18,908 nucleotides of DNA from contig NZ_MWSM01000049.1 of NCBI RefSeq assembly GCF_002087075.1, positions 1-18,908 of the forward strand, in the 5' to 3' direction. This DNA comes from Streptococcus pseudopneumoniae ATCC BAA-960 = CCUG 49455 (GTDB taxonomy: Bacteria; Bacillota; Bacilli; Lactobacillales; Streptococcaceae). Position 1 is the first letter of the stretch; each line of letters begins with the position of its first letter. The position numbers and the translations under genes were made by a program. Shown here piece after piece: positions 15,790 through 18,908 of this stretch. The notes beneath the pieces are model-generated. The model had not been told where the DNA came from and ran no database searches. It saw only the letters and a list, made by a program, of their open reading frames with translations.

Positions 15790-17073
15790 ATGAAACAAGA
15801 ATCAACTGTTGATTTGTTACTAGACGTTGACCAACGTCCTTCAGCTGGAAAAGGAATTCTCCTTAGTTTCCAACACGTTTTCGCCATGTTTGGTGCGACC
15901 ATCTTGGTACCCTTGATTTTGGGAATGCCTGTATCTGTTGCCCTTTTTGCTTCAGGTGTTGGAACACTCATCTACATGATTTCAACTGGTTTTAAAGTTC
16001 CAGTTTATCTAGGTTCTTCATTTGCTTTTATCACAGCTATGTCACTGGCTATGAAAGAAATGGGTGGGGATGTATCTGCTGCTCAAACAGGGGTTATCTT
16101 GACTGGTTTGGTCTATGTCCTTGTTGCTACCAGCATCCGATTTGTAGGAACAAAATGGATTGATAAACTCTTGCCACCAATCATCATCGGACCTATGATC
16201 ATCGTTATCGGTCTTGGACTTGCAGGTTCAGCTGTTACCAACGCTGGTCTTGTAGCTGATGGAAACTGGAAAAATGCTCTTGTAGCAGTTGTTACTTTCT
16301 TGATTGCTGCCTTTATCAATACAAAGGGAAAAGGATTCCTACGAATCATTCCATTTCTCTTTGCCATTATCGGTGGTTACCTCTTCGCACTAACTCTTGG
16401 CTTGGTTGACTTTACACCAGTTCTTAAAGCTAACTGGTTTGAAATTCCTGGTTTCTACTTGCCATTTAACACAGGTGGTGCCTTTAAAGAATACAATCTT
16501 TACTTTGGTCCAGAAGCCATCGCTATCTTGCCAATCGCTATCGTAACAATTTCTGAACATATCGGAGACCATACTGTTTTGGGTCAAATCTGTGGCCGTC
16601 AATTCTTAAAAGAACCAGGTCTTCACCGTACTCTTCTTGGTGACGGTATCGCAACTTCTGTTTCTGCCTTCCTTGGTGGACCAGCCAATACAACTTACGG
16701 AGAAAATACAGGGGTTATCGGTATGACTCGTATCGCTTCTGTCTCAGTTATCCGTAACGCTGCCTTCATCGCGATTGCCCTCAGCTTCCTTGGTAAATTC
16801 ACTGCCTTGATTTCAACTATTCCAAACGCTGTACTTGGTGGTATGTCAATCCTTCTCTATGGGGTTATCGCCAGCAATGGTTTGAAAGTCTTGATTAAAG
16901 AACGTGTTGATTTCGCTCAAATGCGAAACCTCATCATCGCAAGTGCTATGTTGGTTCTTGGACTTGGAGGAGCTGTCCTTAAACTTGGTCCAGTTACACT
17001 TTCAGGTACTGCTCTTTCAGCCATGACAGGAATCATCTTGAACTTGATCTTGCCATACGAAAATAAAGACTAA
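15790..17073 (+). CDS. uraA: Uracil permease (NCS2 family)
   Basis: This 427-residue polytopic transporter of the nucleobase:cation symporter-2 family imports uracil with protons. It has about 12-14 membrane segments. Family motifs visible are QHVFAMFGATILVP at 28-41, SEHIGDHTVLGQICGR near 254-269, and FLGGPANTTYGENTGVIGMTR downstream. An in-frame ATG at 15754 would add 12 residues but overlaps the attenuator hairpin. I chose 15790, with GTGAGG 5-6 bases upstream and a family-typical N-terminus. The PyrR-type leader places it under the same pyrimidine control as the biosynthetic operon at 8-9.5 kb. Imported uracil can be converted to UMP, which fits this shared control. A BOX element begins within its stop codon. 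Confidence 0.95.
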   Translation: MKQESTVDLLLDVDQRPSAGKGILLSFQHVFAMFGATILVPLILGMPVSVALFASGVGTLIYMISTGFKVPVYLGSSFAFITAMSLAMKEMGGDVSAAQTGVILTGLVYVLVATSIRFVGTKWIDKLLPPIIIGPMIIVIGLGLAGSAVTNAGLVADGNWKNALVAVVTFLIAAFINTKGKGFLRIIPFLFAIIGGYLFALTLGLVDFTPVLKANWFEIPGFYLPFNTGGAFKEYNLYFGPEAIAILPIAIVTISEHIGDHTVLGQICGRQFLKEPGLHRTLLGDGIATSVSAFLGGPANTTYGENTGVIGMTRIASVSVIRNAAFIAIALSFLGKFTALISTIPNAVLGGMSILLYGVIASNGLKVLIKERVDFAQMRNLIIASAMLVLGLGGAVLKLGPVTLSGTALSAMTGIILNLILPYENKD

Positions 17074-17221
17074 TACTCTTCGAAAATCTCTTCAAACCAC
17101 GTCAACGTCGCCTTGCCGTAGATAAGACTGACTTCGTCAGTCTTATCTACAACCTCAAAGCAGTGCTTTGAACAACCTGCGGCTAGTTTCCTAGTTTGCT
17201 CTTTGATTTTCATTGAGTATA
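17072..17221 (+). repeat. BOX element (boxA-boxB-boxC)
   Basis: BoxA starts at 17072 within the uraA TAA stop codon (TAATACTCTTCG). BoxB is the palindromic GATAAGACTGAC/GTCAGTCTTATC plus CTCAAAGCAGTGCTTTGA. BoxC ends TTGATTTTCATTGAGTATA at 17221. The modules match the copy at 11302-11453 closely. Confidence 0.95.
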
Positions 17222-17233
17222 AGAGTCTAAACA

Positions 17234-17283
17234 TATCAAAAAACAAGCATTTCCAATTACGGAAGTGCTCATTTTTTTGATAC
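17234..17283. terminator. Bidirectional terminator after uraA
   Basis: AGCATTTCC (17246-17254) pairs with GGAAGTGCT (17261-17269) with one G-U. It is flanked by TATCAAAAAA and TTTTTTTGATA, so the outer arms pair as well and give T runs on both strands. It can end both uraA transcripts and the minus-strand remnant at 17314. Confidence 0.85.
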
Positions 17284-17313
17284 TTAAAAGTAAGTGTATC
17301 CCCCTAACGCTGT

Positions 17314-17478
17314 CTAATATGTCTCCCCTATATGCATACGCTTCCACTCAGAGAACTCTACCTTGAACAGTTCAGGGGCTTTTTTAGCATTGTTATAAAC
17401 TATAATATAGTAACCTTCCTTATTCCAAAACTTTCCTAAAATCTCAGCGTCTTCCAGCTCTGCTTCATAATCTAATAC
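17314..17478 (-). pseudogene. 3' remnant of an unidentified gene
   Basis: A 54-codon open stretch on the minus strand ends at TAG (17316-17314) and has no usable start. It begins directly after the transposase stop at 17481-17479. The peptide starts VLDYEAELEDAE, has a central GYYIIVYNN strand-like stretch and ends WKRMHIGETY. The composition looks like real coding sequence, and a strong terminator lies just beyond its stop. I infer it is the tail of a host gene cut by the IS insertion. I do not recognise the family. Confidence 0.45.
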
Positions 17479-18263
17479 TCATCTGCTTTCAAAAAGCATT
17501 CTATTCCATCTCCGATTAACGATGGACTTTATCACCTCCTTCTCCAGTCCTTGTATAACATCTTGAAGTTGATTCATAATATCTTCCAATATGGGCATCA
17601 ACAGCTCCATAACAATAGCGAAATTCTCGTATATAGTGACTATGGACATGTGGACCTACTCCTATTGGAGCCCAACAAGATCCCAGTTTACTGATTCTAC
17701 CGAAACCAGCCTCATCTTGGTACATCAAGCGAACCTTACGAAAATGCCTACTGGTTTTAAAGCGCTTTCTTGTCTTCTTGAATTGAGATTTTATTTTTAG
17801 ACGCGACAATGGTTTGAGAGTCTGCTTTCTTGGGATGTTCTGGACGTGGCCTAATATTTCGCCAACCATGGCGCTTCAAGAGTTGATAAAAGTCATCACG
17901 TGTGTAGGAAGAACCTAACTCCTTTGTATAAGCCTGAAATAAGGCATCAATTGTAACAAATTCTCCTGCCTCTGCAGCCTTCAAATGACGGGCAAGAAAG
18001 GCTTTCTCTTCCTCAATTGTCATATATGCATGGTTACTACCACCACGTGTTTCTTGAAGGAGAGAGTCGAGTCCGAACTCCTCATATTTTTTTACAGTTG
18101 GTCAAATCGTTGTTTGATTACAGCCTAAAAGCTCTATAATCTCTTTATAAGATTTACCCATCAGACGAAATAGAACGATTTGAAGGCGTTTATGATATTT
18201 AGCTGTACTAGAGTCTTTTAAAAGTGTTTTGATAGCTTGGATTTCTTCTTTAGTTGATTTCAT
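17479..18263 (-). pseudogene. IS630-type transposase, broken and internally deleted
   Basis: The frame starts with ATG at 18263 (MKSTKEEIQAIK...) and contains a winged-helix region (YKEIIELLGCNQTTI), but is closed by a TGA at 18104-18102. It reopens in the same frame as MTIEEEKAFLARHLKAAE. A one-base loss in an A run (complement of T5 at 17794-17798) then shifts it into the frame that encodes RKVRLMYQDEAGFGRISK, with the first catalytic Asp, and CYGAVDAHIG. Near 17585-17592 the reading jumps to the C-terminal segment LEDIMNQLQDVIQGLEKE, ending FESR at the TGA 17481-17479. An internal deletion, about 80 codons by comparison with recalled full-length relatives, has removed the rest of the DDE catalytic region. 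The element cannot make an active transposase. Confidence 0.85.
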
Positions 18264-18300
18264 ATTACTATTATATAATACTTTTTTATTTTAGCTTAGT
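17479..18300 (-). mobile_element. IS630-family insertion-sequence remnant
   Basis: The remnant spans the broken transposase and about 35 bases of A/T-rich DNA upstream of its ATG. I could not identify terminal inverted repeats or a TA target duplication with confidence, so both limits are approximate. The left edge is set by the host-like remnant that follows the stop, the right edge by the next transposase fragment. Confidence 0.6.
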
Positions 18301-18444
18301 ATGAGTGTCCTTGTTCACGTCTTTCTTTTCCCACATGAAGAGAGTTCTGACGCCAACATCAAAAACCTTGGCTGCCTCGACATGGCTGTGCCCCTCTTTG
18401 ATGTAATCTAATTCTCGATGTTTAAAATCTGTACTATATGCCAT
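18286..18444 (-). pseudogene. N-terminal fragment of a second transposase (IS630 OrfA-like HTH)
   Basis: This 52-codon frame begins MAYSTDFKHRELDYIKEGHS and contains a helix-turn-helix-like stretch (SHVEAAKVFDVGVRTLFMWEKK). It resembles the first ORF of two-ORF IS630-type elements (MAYSxDFRxxVL...EASxxFxVSRNTIYxWxK). After residue 41 the resemblance ends and the frame stops at TAA (18288-18286), next to the IS630-type remnant above. TATAAT lies at 18451-18456, but no Shine-Dalgarno precedes the ATG. It is most likely a stump left when one element inserted into or recombined with another. Confidence 0.55.
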
Positions 18445-18574
18445 AGCTTTATTATAACATGCTTGTTTGAAACTAAGAAAATATCAAAACTCCATAATTG
18501 TTTTTCTAAAATACAGCTTTCAAATATCCTTAAATATAATAGACTTCCTGTGAAACAAAAATATGATACAATAA
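18445..18574. other. A/T-rich gap between two transposase remnants
   Basis: No gene is seen here. The start of the IS1381-like element probably lies near 18540-18550 (GACTTCCTGTGAAAC), but I cannot confirm its terminal repeat without the other end. Confidence 0.4.
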
Positions 18575-18908
18575 AATTATGAAGCAAGTAAACAACTAAC
18601 TGATACACGATTTAAGCTCCTTGTTGCTGTTCATCGCACGACTTTTGAAGAGATGTGAGCTGTATTGAAAACAGCTTATCAAGGTAAACACGCAAAAGGG
18701 GGACGAAAACCTAAACTAAGCCTAGAATACCTTCTTATGGCGACTTCAATATGTGCGAGAATATCGAACTTATGAACAAATTGCGGCTGATTTTGGTATC
18801 CACGAAAGCAACTTAACCCATCGGAGTCAATGGGTTGAAGTAACTCTTGTTCAAAGTGGTTTTACGATTTCAAGACCTCCTCTCAGTTCTGAGGACACGG
18901 TAATGATT
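18575..18908 (+). pseudogene. IS1381-like (IS5 family) transposase OrfA, broken and cut by the window end
   Basis: The plus-strand frame from 18575 reads NYEASKQLTDTRFKLLVAV, close to recalled IS1381 OrfA. It has no start codon (TAA immediately precedes it) and a TGA at 18656-18658 where a sense codon is expected (TFEEM*AVLKTAYQGKHAKG). A two-base loss near 18744 then shifts the frame. From 18747 to the window end the sequence is open and well conserved (QYVREYRTYEQIAADFGIHE ... SSEDTVMI). The element continues beyond the window. It is non-functional as seen, though a related intact copy elsewhere could act on its ends. Confidence 0.85.

Noticed and set aside
17591..17800. Plus-strand 69-codon frame across the IS630-type remnant
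   Set aside because: It is antisense to recognisable transposase sequence and has no RBS.
18408..18608. 66-codon minus-strand frame overlapping the IS1381-like start
   Set aside because: It is in a different frame from the recognisable transposase fragment at 18286-18444 and has no RBS; it is A/T-rich chance sequence.

Overview
The window reads as Streptococcus pneumoniae or a very close mitis-group relative. It has four copies of the pneumococcal BOX repeat (boxA and boxC near both ends, boxB in two copies), extended -10 promoters, the choline/teichoic-acid genes tacF, licD1 and licD2, and IS630- and IS1381-type remnants. No rRNA, tRNA or CRISPR was seen. The organism call and several gene names rest on remembered protein sequences, not on a database search.

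Layout. (1) 1-3290, plus strand: a BOX element, an extended -10 promoter and a tight operon for a teichoic-acid flippase (tacF) and two paralogous phosphocholine transferases (licD1, licD2). (2) 3291-3570: a palindromic, MITE-like terminator repeat and a BOX between convergent transcription units. (3) 3569-9725, minus strand: the pyrimidine operon pyrR-pyrB-carA-carB, with a promoter and PyrR-type attenuator leader at its head and an unusually structured 200-nt gap before carB. (4) 9749-10976, minus: a DUF177/YceD-like gene overlapping nth (endonuclease III) by one base. (5) 10977-11544: a gene-poor gap with a small ORF, a short-transcript promoter, a BOX and a terminator just ahead of the next gene. 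(6) 11545-13071, plus: an ABC-F ATPase, then a second copy of the palindromic terminator repeat. (7) 13219-14680, minus: htpX-lemA, divergent from (8) 14774-17073, plus: rsmG and uraA. UraA is a uracil permease with its own PyrR-type attenuator, preceded by 49-bp tandem repeats. (9) 17072-18908: a BOX, a bidirectional terminator and a run of broken genes: the 3' end of an unidentified gene, a deleted IS630-type transposase, a second transposase fragment and a broken IS1381-like element cut by the window edge.

How it fits together. PyrR senses the pyrimidine supply and should control both de novo synthesis (aspartate transcarbamylase and carbamoyl-phosphate synthase) and uracil uptake (uraA), although these lie about 6 kb apart on opposite strands. 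Both leaders carry hairpins of the same architecture: a 4-bp stem, one bulged base, CC/GG, and an NGNGA loop. A third hairpin of identical architecture lies between carA and carB, and a degenerate one lies before carA. This suggests that the downstream half of the operon has additional PyrR control points, and it is the most interesting regulatory observation here. The tacF-licD unit serves choline decoration of teichoic acids and is unrelated to the pyrimidine genes.
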